A stretch of DNA of 64,000 bases from an uncultured Gammaproteobacteria bacterium (GCA_937967995.1 CALBTB010000010.1:1-64000); one strand, 5' to 3'; shown: positions 8,607 through 16,399, numbered from the stretch's first letter. A program made the numbers and translations. The notes: generated from the letters alone by a model not told the origin.

Positions 8607-8855
8607 TTAGTTGCCATTTTTGCTTGTGAATAAACCACCGGCAAATCCAAAAACAGCAAACAAAACATTTGCCATTACTTGGCTTTCCAATTTGCCACCG
8701 GCGTACAGAAGACCAGAAATTGTTACTACTAAAATCACTAAAAGGGTGCTGGTAGTGAAACGACCAAAACCTTCAGTTTTAGTTTTAAAGAAACCGAATA
8801 AAGAGGCTCCACCTAAAATGAAAATGCCTATCATCAATAATTGGCTTGTTTCCAT
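8607..8855 (-). CDS. Cassette-encoded small membrane protein
   Basis: 82 residues with three likely membrane segments (about 5-24, 34-52, 58-76); the C-terminus is Gly/Phe-rich (F-G-F-A-G-G-L-F). No family is recognised. This minus-strand frame is preferred over the overlapping plus-strand frame because it has a GAGG ribosome-binding site 8 bases before the ATG, has membrane-protein composition, and lies in the same orientation as the other cassettes. The stop codon is a few bases from the attC box. Confidence 0.7.
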   Translation of the reverse strand: METSQLLMIGIFILGGASLFGFFKTKTEGFGRFTTSTLLVILVVTISGLLYAGGKLESQVMANVLFAVFGFAGGLFTSKNGN

Positions 8856-8881
8856 GGATATTTCCTCTTTTTTATATTTGC

Positions 8882-8928
8882 GTATAACAGCTAAATAGAC
8901 AAACGTTCGTTTTATTAAAATGTTAGGC
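8882..8928 (-). repeat. attC-like site 1 (short, first in array)
   Basis: Only 47 bp. Minus-strand boxes are GCCTAAC and GTTATAC, with a small AAACG/CGTTT stem between. It is shorter than the usual attC length range (about 57 bp upward), so it may be a remnant. Its left box overlaps an 8-bp perfect inverted repeat TTAGGCGT/ACGCCTAA at 8923-8942. Confidence 0.55.
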
Positions 8929-9345
8929 GTTCGTACGCCTAATTCTCAACATTACAGCCTCGCAGCAAATCCCCTTATTCTGTTGTAAGTTCTATGGGCT
9001 TTGCTTAAAAATAGCTTACTCTAGTTCCACTTTCTAACCCTACCATCCGGTCTGTAAAGGCTTCTCTAGCGTGATTTATAAGGGCACCCACGTAACGAAT
9101 AGCCTCTAATCGCCCCCTGCGAAGTGACACCAGATGGCACCAGTGATTGGTTATAATTTATTCACAATTCGTCACAAAAAGCCCTTACAGATGGCCCTGT
9201 TGCGCGTTCCCACCACATGATTTCTGTGGTAAATTGGTTCGATAATAAACCGCTGGTAGGTTCTGTCGCTGTCAGGGAAGTGGGTCGCAGACACTGGCCT
9301 GTAGATTGCATTATTTAAGCAGTAATCTCGTTGGGAGCCAACGCC
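8929..9345. other. Non-coding stretch between cassette array and FHA gene
   Basis: About 400 bp with no convincing gene on either strand. It holds the 8-bp inverted repeat next to attC site 1, a possible -10 (TATAAT, about 9154-9159), and a CCACA/TGTGG palindrome near 9211-9227. No integrase remnant or classical attI was recognised. Confidence 0.5.
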
Positions 9346-9630
9346 ATGACAGCGTTAATCATTCAAAATCAACAGGATACGGCCAATGAGGTCGTTCTGA
9401 ATCCGGGCGATGTGACCATTGGTCGATCACGCGATAACGATTTGCCCATTAAGGATGCAACCGTGAGTGCCCGCCACGCCAAAATCGTGACGTTTTTTGA
9501 TGTGTCCTACATCGAAGATTTACACAGTACCAATGGCACGTACCTGAACGGCAAACGAATTACCAAACATACCCTGCATGATGGTGATGAAATCAGGCTG
9601 GGTAAACAGTGCCTGACCTTTAAGAAATAG
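9346..9630 (+). CDS. Small stand-alone FHA-domain protein
   Basis: 94 residues forming a single forkhead-associated domain: G-R-S at about 27-29, S-A-R-H at about 43-46, and N-G-T-Y-L-N-G at about 65-71, the residues that read phosphothreonine. FHA domains bind pThr peptides and act as adaptors for Ser/Thr kinase signalling or type VI secretion. No kinase or T6SS gene is in the window, so the partner is unknown. The start is set at the ATG because GGGAG lies 8 bases upstream; a TTG fifteen bases earlier would destroy that spacing. The gene is monocistronic, convergent with the next gene. Confidence 0.85.
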   Translation: MTALIIQNQQDTANEVVLNPGDVTIGRSRDNDLPIKDATVSARHAKIVTFFDVSYIEDLHSTNGTYLNGKRITKHTLHDGDEIRLGKQCLTFKK

Positions 9631-9633
9631 AAT

Positions 9634-9661
9634 AAAAAAAGGGGGGCAGGTGCGGCCCCCC
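9634..9661 (-). terminator. Rho-independent terminator of the glycine-zipper gene
   Basis: On the minus strand, a G6/C6 stem with loop CCGCACCTG is followed by seven T. It lies between the convergent FHA and 9679 genes and reads as the terminator of the latter. Confidence 0.85.
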
Positions 9662-9678
9662 ACAAGACGCCTGTTGCA

Positions 9679-10233
9679 TCAGTCGACAACAGGAGAGACT
9701 CTTACCCGTATCCTTACATACTTGCCCGGATGTTCATCCATACGGGTGGTAAATTCCTCGCCCTTGTACTTATAGGTGACGTGATAGCCGTCGATGCGCT
9801 CTTCCGTGCGGTATGAAACGCGTGTCAGGCAGCGGTCTTCGTAGCTGACCTGCTCTTCATAGTAGTCACGATGACGGTTGGCATTTTTGGCTATCGCCGC
9901 ACCGACCAGGGTACCGGCAATGGTTGCGCCTTTTTCACCGTGGCCAATCTTGTTGCCAAGAATGCCGCCGATGATACCGCCCACCACCGCCGCGCCATCG
10001 CTATGGCGGTGGTAGACCGGGCGGCGCACCTCCTCCGTGTAACACTCTTCATGCGGTACAGAGACCCGTACCGTGGTATAGATAGGTTCGACATCGACCA
10101 CTTTGGCCTTGGCAAAATAGGCATGGCGGTCATAGTCATAGCTATAGCCATGCTTGTATTTATGACCAGCCAGGGCGGTGCCTGAGCCGGTTATCAGTAA
10201 TCCGATAATCGCGCTAGAAATAATCGTTTTCAT
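9679..10233 (-). CDS. Glycine-zipper 2TM-domain envelope protein
   Basis: 184 residues with an N-terminal signal peptide (about 1-22, cleavage near A-L-A-G). The central segment (about residues 76-112) is a glycine zipper: G-G-I-I-G-G-I-L-G-N-K-I-G-H-G followed by A-T-I-A-G-T-L-V-G-A-A-I, the pattern of the Rick_17kDa/2TM glycine-zipper family. The flanks are His/Tyr-rich, with two Cys that could pair (E-E-C-Y, E-D-R-C-L). Family members are small outer-membrane or periplasmic proteins of poorly defined role. A terminator follows and the upstream region is short, so it is probably transcribed alone. Confidence 0.8.
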   Translation of the reverse strand: MKTIISSAIIGLLITGSGTALAGHKYKHGYSYDYDRHAYFAKAKVVDVEPIYTTVRVSVPHEECYTEEVRRPVYHRHSDGAAVVGGIIGGILGNKIGHGEKGATIAGTLVGAAIAKNANRHRDYYEEQVSYEDRCLTRVSYRTEERIDGYHVTYKYKGEEFTTRMDEHPGKYVRIRVRVSPVVD

Positions 10234-10333
10234 GGTTGCTCTCCTACGTCGATTGTTGAGGAGAGAATAGGGGGTGGCGGCTTAACCCAAACTGAATAGA
10301 ATATTACTTTAAAAACAACAGGTTATGAGGCGA

Positions 10334-11203
10334 TCAGGCCTTTAATTTCTTGTGTTCTTCATAAAGTTGCAGGTATTCAGACTCGATGGAGGTGAATTTC
10401 TTGTGTAGCTCGGAATACTTGTCTTCCTGTTCTTTGAGCTGGGCTTTGAGTCGCGCAATTTCGCCACTCGTGTCCGCATCGGTTTCCTGGCTGCTGACCA
10501 ACAGGGCCTGAATCTGGTCCTGCAGGAACTGGTTTTCATCCTGCAGCACTTCCAGCGCCGTGGAGAGATCATTGTTTTGTTCCTGCATGCTGTTAACAGT
10601 GTCTTCCAACGCTTTTGTCTGCGCGGCTTCAAGCTCAAGAGATTTGATTTGTTCTTTTAAGTTATCAATCAGTGAGGTCTGGTTAGAGATGACACTCTTG
10701 ACAGACTGAATACCTTCATTCAAACGTTCAGCAGCAGAGAAGGCGGTTTCACTGTCGACTTCCTTGGGCAGTTCCATGCCCTGTGTGGAGATAATCGTAT
10801 CCAGTTCGTGTTCGGCTTCACGCAGTTTGATCTCGAGAATTTCTTTTTCGGTTTTGATCTGTTCGAGAGTCTTTTGTAATGTTTCATAGTCTTCTTCAGA
10901 CAACAGGGATTTGACTTCCGAATCAAACTGCTCATGTAAATCATTAATCGCATTGAACTTGGCTTTGATCTCGAAATACAGTTCCTTGAACTTCTCGAGA
11001 TTTTCAATCCGTTTCGCATAGTCCGCCAGCAGGCTGTCGCGTGCGGCTAACTTGTTACTGGCAATCGTGGTCTTTTTCTGCATGATCCTGTTTTTATGCC
11101 GCAGTATGACGAACAGCACAATACAAACAATGAACAGCACAATCGCAAATTCAATCACGCCAAGAATAACCCAGAAAGGCAATGTCACGGTATCGGAACT
11201 CAC
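10334..11203 (-). CDS. Membrane-anchored coiled-coil protein
   Basis: 289 residues. One N-terminal membrane segment (about 8-32), then an almost continuous coiled coil to the C-terminus (heptads of L/I/E/K/Q, about 38-285), so it is a single-pass protein with a long helical rod in the cytoplasm. The start is set at a GTG whose GTGA overlaps the TGA of the upstream HD-GYP-like gene, with GGAGG 7 bases before it. A longer ATG frame would run into the upstream gene. Translational coupling to the HD-GYP-like gene suggests the two work together, perhaps as scaffold and signalling protein. No family name is assigned. Confidence 0.78.
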   Translation of the reverse strand: MSSDTVTLPFWVILGVIEFAIVLFIVCIVLFVILRHKNRIMQKKTTIASNKLAARDSLLADYAKRIENLEKFKELYFEIKAKFNAINDLHEQFDSEVKSLLSEEDYETLQKTLEQIKTEKEILEIKLREAEHELDTIISTQGMELPKEVDSETAFSAAERLNEGIQSVKSVISNQTSLIDNLKEQIKSLELEAAQTKALEDTVNSMQEQNNDLSTALEVLQDENQFLQDQIQALLVSSQETDADTSGEIARLKAQLKEQEDKYSELHKKFTSIESEYLQLYEEHKKLKA

Positions 11204-12444
11204 TGGGCGGCCTCCAGTCGTTTGATCTTGTTGCTGTCGACGGTCTGGCGCCACAATTTGTTTAAATCTATCTGATAACTTTTTTCCGGGAGTAAAGCTT
11301 CAATAACCTTGTAAACCGAGGAATCGGTATGTTTGATGACAATTTCTTTATAAGGATTGCCCGTGCCTGAAGCGATAACGGCCACATCCGGACAGGTGGT
11401 TTGCACCGGATTGCGCTTGACCACGATACCGATGTCGCGGCTGTTGAGCCTGACAAATGATCCCGGCGGGTACACACCCAGGGTTTTGATCAGGCCAAAC
11501 GACAGGACATTTTTCTCGCTGACCGCGGTTTCGTAAATTTTCTGCATGGCCACCTTGGGTACCATGGCGGCGCGGTAAGCGCGTGGCATCACCATCGCCA
11601 GGTAAGTATCCACCGACGCATAAATTTTTGCTTCCAGACAAATCTGTTCGTCGCTCAGCCGATTCGGATAACCGGACCCGTCCAGTCGTTCATGCGATTG
11701 CATAATGATATCGAGCCACAGTGAATCGGTAATATCATTCGCTTTAACATAGTCTGCACCGATTTGCGGGTGTTTTCTGAGTAATTCAAACTGCTTATCT
11801 GTCAGTTTGGCGTTCGTGTTAACAAGGCGATCATGGTAGTCATACATGCCCAGGTTGGCCGTCAGTGCGGCACCCACCAGAGATTTACGATTGTTCTCTT
11901 TCAGGTTAAGGGCCGTGGCCATGGCCAGACACAGTATCGCGGCATAAACAGGGTGTAACGCGGAATAGGGATGATTCTCAAATTCCATATGGATGGCGCC
12001 GAGGCAGGCATCGGCCGACAGGCGATATATCGTGTCGATATTTTCCACCAGGCGGTGAATATTTTCGGCCTGATCAGTTTGTTTGGAGATGATGGCATCC
12101 GAAATCATCTGTTGCTGATAGATACAGTAATCAAGAAAGCTGAACATGCTTTCGGATATTTCCTGTTGCAGCTTTTTGGGATCGTCATACGAAAAGCTGT
12201 ACTTGATTTCGCGACTGATCTTTGGACTATCATCGACCGGTGTGGCCGTGGTGGATTCGGGTGTTGTTGGCTCTTCCTCTGCTTCGGCTTCGTAGTAGAG
12301 GTTCATGTCGAGAATGCGCTTCAGGCTTGCCTCGGTATTGATGACAAATCCTTTGCGAAATACCCGGCGACCGTCCTCGTTAATCAGGTCCCAGGGCAAC
12401 GACTGACCGACAGTAAAGCGTCCAATCTGTACTGGTGTGCGCAT
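11200..12444 (-). CDS. HD-GYP-type protein with degenerate HD dyad
   Basis: 414 residues. The N-terminal 60 residues resemble the small beta domain that often precedes HD-GYP domains (P-V-Q-I-G-R...L-P-W-D-L). A HD-GYP-like helical domain covers about 110-330. The GYP part is intact (S-H-E-R-L-D-G-S-G-Y-P). But where the family has L-L-H-D-I-G-K, this protein reads A-L-T-A-N-L-G-M, so the metal-binding His-Asp pair is replaced by Ala-Asn. Canonical HD-GYP enzymes hydrolyse cyclic-di-GMP; this one is probably inactive and more likely a c-di-GMP receptor or structural regulator. It is the first gene of a two-gene operon with the coiled-coil protein. Confidence 0.83.
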   Translation of the reverse strand: MRTPVQIGRFTVGQSLPWDLINEDGRRVFRKGFVINTEASLKRILDMNLYYEAEAEEEPTTPESTTATPVDDSPKISREIKYSFSYDDPKKLQQEISESMFSFLDYCIYQQQMISDAIISKQTDQAENIHRLVENIDTIYRLSADACLGAIHMEFENHPYSALHPVYAAILCLAMATALNLKENNRKSLVGAALTANLGMYDYHDRLVNTNAKLTDKQFELLRKHPQIGADYVKANDITDSLWLDIIMQSHERLDGSGYPNRLSDEQICLEAKIYASVDTYLAMVMPRAYRAAMVPKVAMQKIYETAVSEKNVLSFGLIKTLGVYPPGSFVRLNSRDIGIVVKRNPVQTTCPDVAVIASGTGNPYKEIVIKHTDSSVYKVIEALLPEKSYQIDLNKLWRQTVDSNKIKRLEAAQ

Positions 12445-12591
12445 AGAGCTGTAAGTCCCTGACGAAATGTTTATCCAATTGTGTTTTTCACTTATTTATA
12501 TCGGATGGGTCCACTATTTCATTAATGGGCAATCTGGTAATCTGGAATGGACTGAACGGTTTTATTAACACTATATATATTACGGTATTTC

Positions 12592-13080
12592 ATGACACCT
12601 GCTGCAGCCATCCGTTATCTCGCTACGTTCCTTATATATATAGTGATGACCCCGGCTGCCGCCAACGAAACTGATGCCATGGCCGAGGTCCTGGCCAGCA
12701 ACCCTCCTCCCGCGGGTGTGGTGTTTGAGATTGTCGGTGGCGATGCCCGTAGCCTGAATACGGCCATCGAGCGAGCCCAGCGGCACATCCAGAAACTACG
12801 GACAAAATTCCCCTCGATTCGTGTCGTGGTCGTGAGTCATGGCCTGGAGCAGTTCAGCCTGCTGCAGGATAGACAGGCTGACCACCCGGATTTGCACCAG
12901 CGTGTGCGGCGACTGGTCAACGATGAAGGTGTGCCGTTACAGGTATGCGGCGCCTTTGCCGATATGACAGGAGTCGATAGCAAACAGTTTATTCAGGATG
13001 TGCAGGTGCTGGATGCAGCACCCGTGCAGATAGAAGATTACCGGGCCCGGGGTTACGTGGTGATCGAGATGGAGAACTAA
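12592..13080 (+). CDS. Periplasmic DsrE-like protein
   Basis: 162 residues. Signal peptide (about 1-24, cleavage near P-A-A-A-N), then an alpha/beta domain resembling the DsrE/DsrF-like fold: a strand V-F-E-I-V, a helix of A-I-E-R-A-Q, and a strand I-R-V-V-V-V-S-H-G, with one Cys in the position (L-Q-V-C-G-A-F) often conserved in this family. DsrE-fold proteins carry or transfer sulfane sulfur, but exported homologues are uncharacterised, so sulfur handling is only an inference. It heads a compact plus-strand run of four genes. Confidence 0.7.
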   Translation: MTPAAAIRYLATFLIYIVMTPAAANETDAMAEVLASNPPPAGVVFEIVGGDARSLNTAIERAQRHIQKLRTKFPSIRVVVVSHGLEQFSLLQDRQADHPDLHQRVRRLVNDEGVPLQVCGAFADMTGVDSKQFIQDVQVLDAAPVQIEDYRARGYVVIEMEN

Positions 13081-13081
13081 C

Positions 13082-13321
13082 ATGCGTGGATTTGTGCCCG
13101 TCGACCCGGAAACCGATGTCTCTCAGGAGCGCTTTGCCGTTGTGAATACGCCGCGCCAGACGCGTAAACGTTTTCCAGCCGGGTGTGTCGAGATTGTCGA
13201 AGATGCACAGACAGCGATCGAACATGCTGAACGGCGCGACAAATCCTATGCGGCGCGAGTGATTGGTCCATCCAAGTCGTCTGAAGGACAGTACATTTAT
13301 TATCTGGTAGAGTGGCTCTGA
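13082..13321 (+). CDS. Small hypothetical protein
   Basis: 79 residues, soluble and rich in Arg/Glu with one Cys and no signal peptide; no family is recognised. Its ATG follows the previous stop by one base, with a GGAG in the preceding codons acting as ribosome-binding site, and the next gene starts 3 bases after its stop. The tight packing supports a real gene co-transcribed with the DsrE-like and YjbQ genes. Confidence 0.65.
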   Translation: MRGFVPVDPETDVSQERFAVVNTPRQTRKRFPAGCVEIVEDAQTAIEHAERRDKSYAARVIGPSKSSEGQYIYYLVEWL

Positions 13322-13324
13322 ATC

Positions 13325-13729
13325 ATGCAGCAATATCACCACATAGAAACAATCACTACGTCACAGCCGATATCCGTTATTGAGCTGGATGATGACATTA
13401 ACAATGTAATCAGACATAGTCGCATGACAGAAGGCTTTGTCATTATCAGTTCCCTGCATACGACCACGGCCATTACCGTTAACGAGCACGAAGAAAAATT
13501 GCTGCAGTTTATAAAAAAACTGCTGGAGCGGTTGTCGTCCGGTAGCCAGGACAATGCTCAACGCCACATGCTGGCCATGCTGCTGGGCAGCAGTGAAACC
13601 ATTCCCATCGCCAATCGTAAAATGCAACTGGGTGAAAATCAGTCCGTGATGTTGCTGGATCTCGATGGACCAAAAAAACGCTCGGTCAACATTCATGTGC
13701 TTGGTGAAGTCAGCCAACGATGGCAGTAA
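13325..13729 (+). CDS. YjbQ/UPF0047 family protein
   Basis: 134 residues, the usual full length of the YjbQ (UPF0047) family. Diagnostic motifs are S-L-H-T-T-T-A-I-T-V-N-E-H-E near residues 40-53, a His-rich N-A-Q-R-H-M segment, and the C-terminal G-E-N-Q-S-V-M-L-L-D-L-D. The family is annotated as a secondary thiamine-phosphate synthase because of weak activity; the physiological role is unsettled. The 3' end overlaps the next gene by 10 bases, implying translational coupling. Confidence 0.88.
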   Translation: MQQYHHIETITTSQPISVIELDDDINNVIRHSRMTEGFVIISSLHTTTAITVNEHEEKLLQFIKKLLERLSSGSQDNAQRHMLAMLLGSSETIPIANRKMQLGENQSVMLLDLDGPKKRSVNIHVLGEVSQRWQ

Positions 13730-14487
13730 TCTGGCAAAAGCAACATAACGGTAAACACTACGAAGTACGCACCGCAGGCAAAACCCATCGCCTGTATACG
13801 GATGGTGTTTTTCATAGTCAGTATAATCCCGACCGGACATTGACCGGCAATGTCTGGGACCTGATCAGTCTGCCAGCCTTTTTCATTGAGCCTGATCAAA
13901 TTCGCCGTGTGCTGGTACTGGGTGTCGGTGGTGGTGCGGTTATGCATCAGCTTGCCACCTGGTTTCCAGAGGCAAGCATTACCGGTATCGAACTCGATAA
14001 AACACACATCAGTATTGCAAAAAAATTCTTCGGCCTCAAAGGCAAGCAGATGGAAATTATTCAGGCGGATGCAATTAGTTGGGTTAAACGTTATCGCGGC
14101 CTGCCGTTTGATATTATCATTGATGACCTGTTTGGTGAACAGGAAGGAGAGCCGGTTCGGGTCATTGAAGCGACAGATGCATGGTTAAACGATCTTTCAC
14201 GCCTGCTTACTGATCATGGCATGCTGATCATGAACTTTATTTCCAGTCAGCAGTTACGTAATTCTGCCTTGCTGAGTGATAAGAAGTTGAGCAGTAAAAA
14301 ATGGCAGCGCGTTTTTAAAATGGCTTACCGGTTTATGACGCCCTTGTATGAAAACCAGATTGGTGCATTCCTGAAAACTGCACAGAAAAAGAACCAGTGG
14401 CGTAAGCATATCAGCTTGCAGCAACAACTCGAACGCGAGTACGAGGCAGGCAAGTCAAAGTATCAGATTAGAAAGTTATACGGTTAG
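13720..14487 (+). CDS. Spermidine-synthase-like methyltransferase-fold protein
   Basis: 255 residues with a Rossmann methyltransferase-type fold. V-L-V-L-G-V-G-G-G-A-V forms the nucleotide-binding loop (about residues 64-74), I-T-G-I-E-L-D is the acidic strand end, and I-I-I-D-D-L-F-G is where true spermidine synthases carry their catalytic Asp motif. It resembles PABS-domain proteins, but the substrate-pocket sequence D-S-T-D-P present in the genuine speE at 48224 is not conserved, so aminopropyl transfer is doubtful. It overlaps yjbQ and is convergent with the persulfide dioxygenase gene (4-base overlap). Confidence 0.78.
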   Translation: MAVIWQKQHNGKHYEVRTAGKTHRLYTDGVFHSQYNPDRTLTGNVWDLISLPAFFIEPDQIRRVLVLGVGGGAVMHQLATWFPEASITGIELDKTHISIAKKFFGLKGKQMEIIQADAISWVKRYRGLPFDIIIDDLFGEQEGEPVRVIEATDAWLNDLSRLLTDHGMLIMNFISSQQLRNSALLSDKKLSSKKWQRVFKMAYRFMTPLYENQIGAFLKTAQKKNQWRKHISLQQQLEREYEAGKSKYQIRKLYG

Positions 14488-15236
14488 CCCTGATCATGGC
14501 TGGCACAGGGGCCGCGGTATTTGTCCGGTATATCTTTCGGGCATTCTCCACATAGTTCATTGCCGGGCACGGCGAAGTCAATTTTTCGCGGGTAGGGCAA
14601 ATTCAGGTTATCCATAATCTGTTTGAATTCATCCAGTGTCTTGCCACCACCAATGTGTTCATTGCGGGTTTTTTCCTGGGCAATGGTGGAAATGCGGCGT
14701 CCTTCATAATCATGACAGGGATAGACGAGCGTATCGTCGGGGAGTGTAAAAAATTTCTGCTGAATACTTTTATATAGTGTTTCTGCATCACCCGACTGAA
14801 AATCTGTTCGGCCCACACCGTCGATCAACAGGGCATCCCCGCTGAACAACATACTGTGCACTGGTGTGTTGATCAGGTAAGCATGATGATGATCGGTATG
14901 TCCCGGTGTAAACAGCGGATAAATCTCGATATGGCCAACCTTGAACGGCTGGCCTTCCTGCAGACCAACATCGGCACAGGGTAATTCATCGACGGCGGGA
15001 TAACATATTTTTGAACCGGTCAATGCCTTAAGGCGTTTTGCACCACTGAGATGGTCGGCGTGAATATGGGTATCGATCGTGTAGGTCAGTTTCAGTCCCA
15101 GTGATTGCAGAATGCTGACATCCCGATCGGCAGTATCCAGTACCGGGTCGATAATTGCCGTCTCACCCGTATCAGGGCATGAGACGAGGTAACTGAAAGT
15201 CGACGAATCGGGCTCAAACAGTTGTCGAAATAACAT
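14484..15236 (-). CDS. Persulfide dioxygenase-like metallo-beta-lactamase-fold protein (ETHE1/SDO family)
   Basis: 250 residues. The N-terminal metallo-beta-lactamase fold has T-H-I-H-A-D-H at about 57-63, F-T-P-G-H-T-D near 110, S-G-D-A near 130, G-R-T-D-F-Q near 138, and P-C-H-D-Y near 170. These are the iron ligands and the GRTDFQ signature of the ETHE1/SDO persulfide dioxygenases, which oxidise glutathione persulfide to sulfite. The C-terminal tail adds a conserved C-G-E-C-P...G-P-C cluster. The cytosolic location is inferred from the lack of a signal peptide. A good SD (GGAGG) precedes the ATG. The TlpA-type thioredoxin upstream on the same strand gives weak redox/sulfur context. Confidence 0.87.
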   Translation of the reverse strand: MLFRQLFEPDSSTFSYLVSCPDTGETAIIDPVLDTADRDVSILQSLGLKLTYTIDTHIHADHLSGAKRLKALTGSKICYPAVDELPCADVGLQEGQPFKVGHIEIYPLFTPGHTDHHHAYLINTPVHSMLFSGDALLIDGVGRTDFQSGDAETLYKSIQQKFFTLPDDTLVYPCHDYEGRRISTIAQEKTRNEHIGGGKTLDEFKQIMDNLNLPYPRKIDFAVPGNELCGECPKDIPDKYRGPCASHDQG

Positions 15237-15320
15237 GGCGTCCTCCTTTAGTTATTATTCCTGCGGACGGATTTTAAAAATTCAATGAATCACACAACGA
15301 TTACGTGCGTAATTCAAAAA

Positions 15321-15839
15321 CTATTGCCTGAACAGTCCCTCTAAAAACCGCTGATAATCCGGTTTATCCCAGGGACGGCCTCCCAGTGCCAGGTAACGCT
15401 TGCGACCTTGCGGGTCAATAAAGAAGGTTGTCGGCAGACCACGTGGTGCCCAGGTTTCGGTGAGCTCACCTTCTTTGTCCATGTAGCTATGCAGGTCTGG
15501 TGACACGCTGCCAAGAAAACCGAAAATCGTGTCTTCGTCTTCAGCCGTGTTTATTAAAACAAAATCGATGGGTTTGCCGGCAAGCTGTTTAATGAGATCG
15601 CGAATAATCGGCATTTCTTTACGGCACGGGCCACACCAGCTTGCCCAGAAATGTAAGAACACCCACTTACCACGGCTGTTATTCAGTTCATAGCGTTTGT
15701 CGTCATAATCTGTAATGGTGAAGTTTTCCGCGACCGAGTTGTCGAGGGTGATCAAACCGCGTGGTAGCGATTCAGCCTGCAACGTGCCGCTAAATACGAG
15801 GAAACTGATACTCAACCAGACGTAAATATACTTTTTCAT
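15321..15839 (-). CDS. TlpA-like periplasmic thioredoxin
   Basis: 172 residues. Signal peptide (about 1-22), then a thioredoxin fold with active site W-A-S-W-C-G-P-C-R-K (about residues 67-76), the cis-Pro loop in G-L-P-T-T-F-F-I-D, and a TlpA/ResA-type insertion. Such proteins are membrane-linked or periplasmic thiol-disulfide oxidoreductases, used for cytochrome c maturation or other reductive tasks. The start overlaps the stop of the preceding gene by 4 bases, so the two are coupled. Confidence 0.88.
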   Translation of the reverse strand: MKKYIYVWLSISFLVFSGTLQAESLPRGLITLDNSVAENFTITDYDDKRYELNNSRGKWVFLHFWASWCGPCRKEMPIIRDLIKQLAGKPIDFVLINTAEDEDTIFGFLGSVSPDLHSYMDKEGELTETWAPRGLPTTFFIDPQGRKRYLALGGRPWDKPDYQRFLEGLFRQ

Positions 15840-16399
15840 GGGTCACTCGCACAGGAAACATTTTTGATGGTAATGTCATAGACTTTCGAACGTCGTTCAC
15901 CGATAGCTAAACTGGCCTGTATGGTAATTGGCTTATCCGTTCGTGGCAGAATGATATTGCCGCCCTCACCTTCATAGGGGCGAAAGTCGAGCTGCTCCGG
16001 CATCAGCGTCCAGCGAAAGGTAGACTGAAAACGTTTTTCCAGTCCCAGCTCGGTCCAGCGTTGTTTCCAGTGGCTGCGCAGATAACGTTTTAATTCGCCT
16101 GCCTCCGTAGTGAATCGCCAGTTTTTCAGATCGAACCAGACGATGTCCTTTCCCTTGTTTTTGAGCAAAATGGTGATGAAGCAAACCTGACGTACTTCAT
16201 CGATGGCAAATGCGGGGAATCCCCGGCCGGTATAAAACGCAGCCATCTGATTGGGAGTGCGAGGGAACAATCTGAGCTTAAAATGCTCTGTCTCGTATTC
16301 CGGCCGGTCGACCTTGCCCGGTGGGCTAGCCGCGCTCGTGAGCGGGTTAATGAAACCTGTCAAAAGCAGGACAATGATAAATTTCCCTGTCAGGTTCAT
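15836..16399 (-). CDS. Exported hypothetical protein coupled to tlpA-like gene
   Basis: 187 residues. A signal peptide (about 1-23, cleavage after S-A-A or T-S-A) precedes a beta-rich domain with many aromatic and Arg residues; two Cys (V-R-Q-V-C-F and N-V-S-C-A) could form a disulfide. I recognise no family. It is the first gene of a two-gene operon with the TlpA-like thioredoxin (4-base overlap), so it may be a substrate or partner of that oxidoreductase. This is inferred from context only. Confidence 0.7.
   Translation of the reverse strand: MNLTGKFIIVLLLTGFINPLTSAASPPGKVDRPEYETEHFKLRLFPRTPNQMAAFYTGRGFPAFAIDEVRQVCFITILLKNKGKDIVWFDLKNWRFTTEAGELKRYLRSHWKQRWTELGLEKRFQSTFRWTLMPEQLDFRPYEGEGGNIILPRTDKPITIQASLAIGERRSKVYDITIKNVSCASDP

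Larger units (their letters stand above)
4281..8928 (-). mobile_element. Integron gene-cassette cluster without integrase (CALIN-like)
   Basis: Six genes all on the minus strand, each followed within a few bases by an attC-like site. Seven such sites occur at 8882-8928, 8521-8604, 7448-7509, 6433-6507, 5495-5554, 4809-4865 and 4281-4358. Each has imperfect dyad symmetry and outer boxes of the RYYYAAC / GTTRRRY type. The end boxes follow cassette logic: read on the minus strand, a cassette that begins TTATAC ends with GTATAAC, one beginning TTAGGT ends with ACCTAAC, and one beginning TTATAT ends with ATATAAC. So each cassette's start and end boxes are complementary, as expected of excisable circles. 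Two sites (5495 and 4281) carry degenerate boxes. The block is AT-richer than its neighbours. No intI gene or convincing attI is present, which fits the category of attC clusters lacking an integrase. Confidence 0.85.

Noticed and set aside
8611..8898. Plus-strand 95-codon frame opposite the small membrane-protein cassette
   Set aside because: The minus-strand frame has a proper SD, membrane-protein composition and the same orientation as all other cassettes.
8929..9345. Search for intI or attI at the array edge
   Set aside because: No tyrosine-recombinase motifs (R...HxxR...Y) and no convincing attI were seen in any frame; hence the array is called integrase-less.
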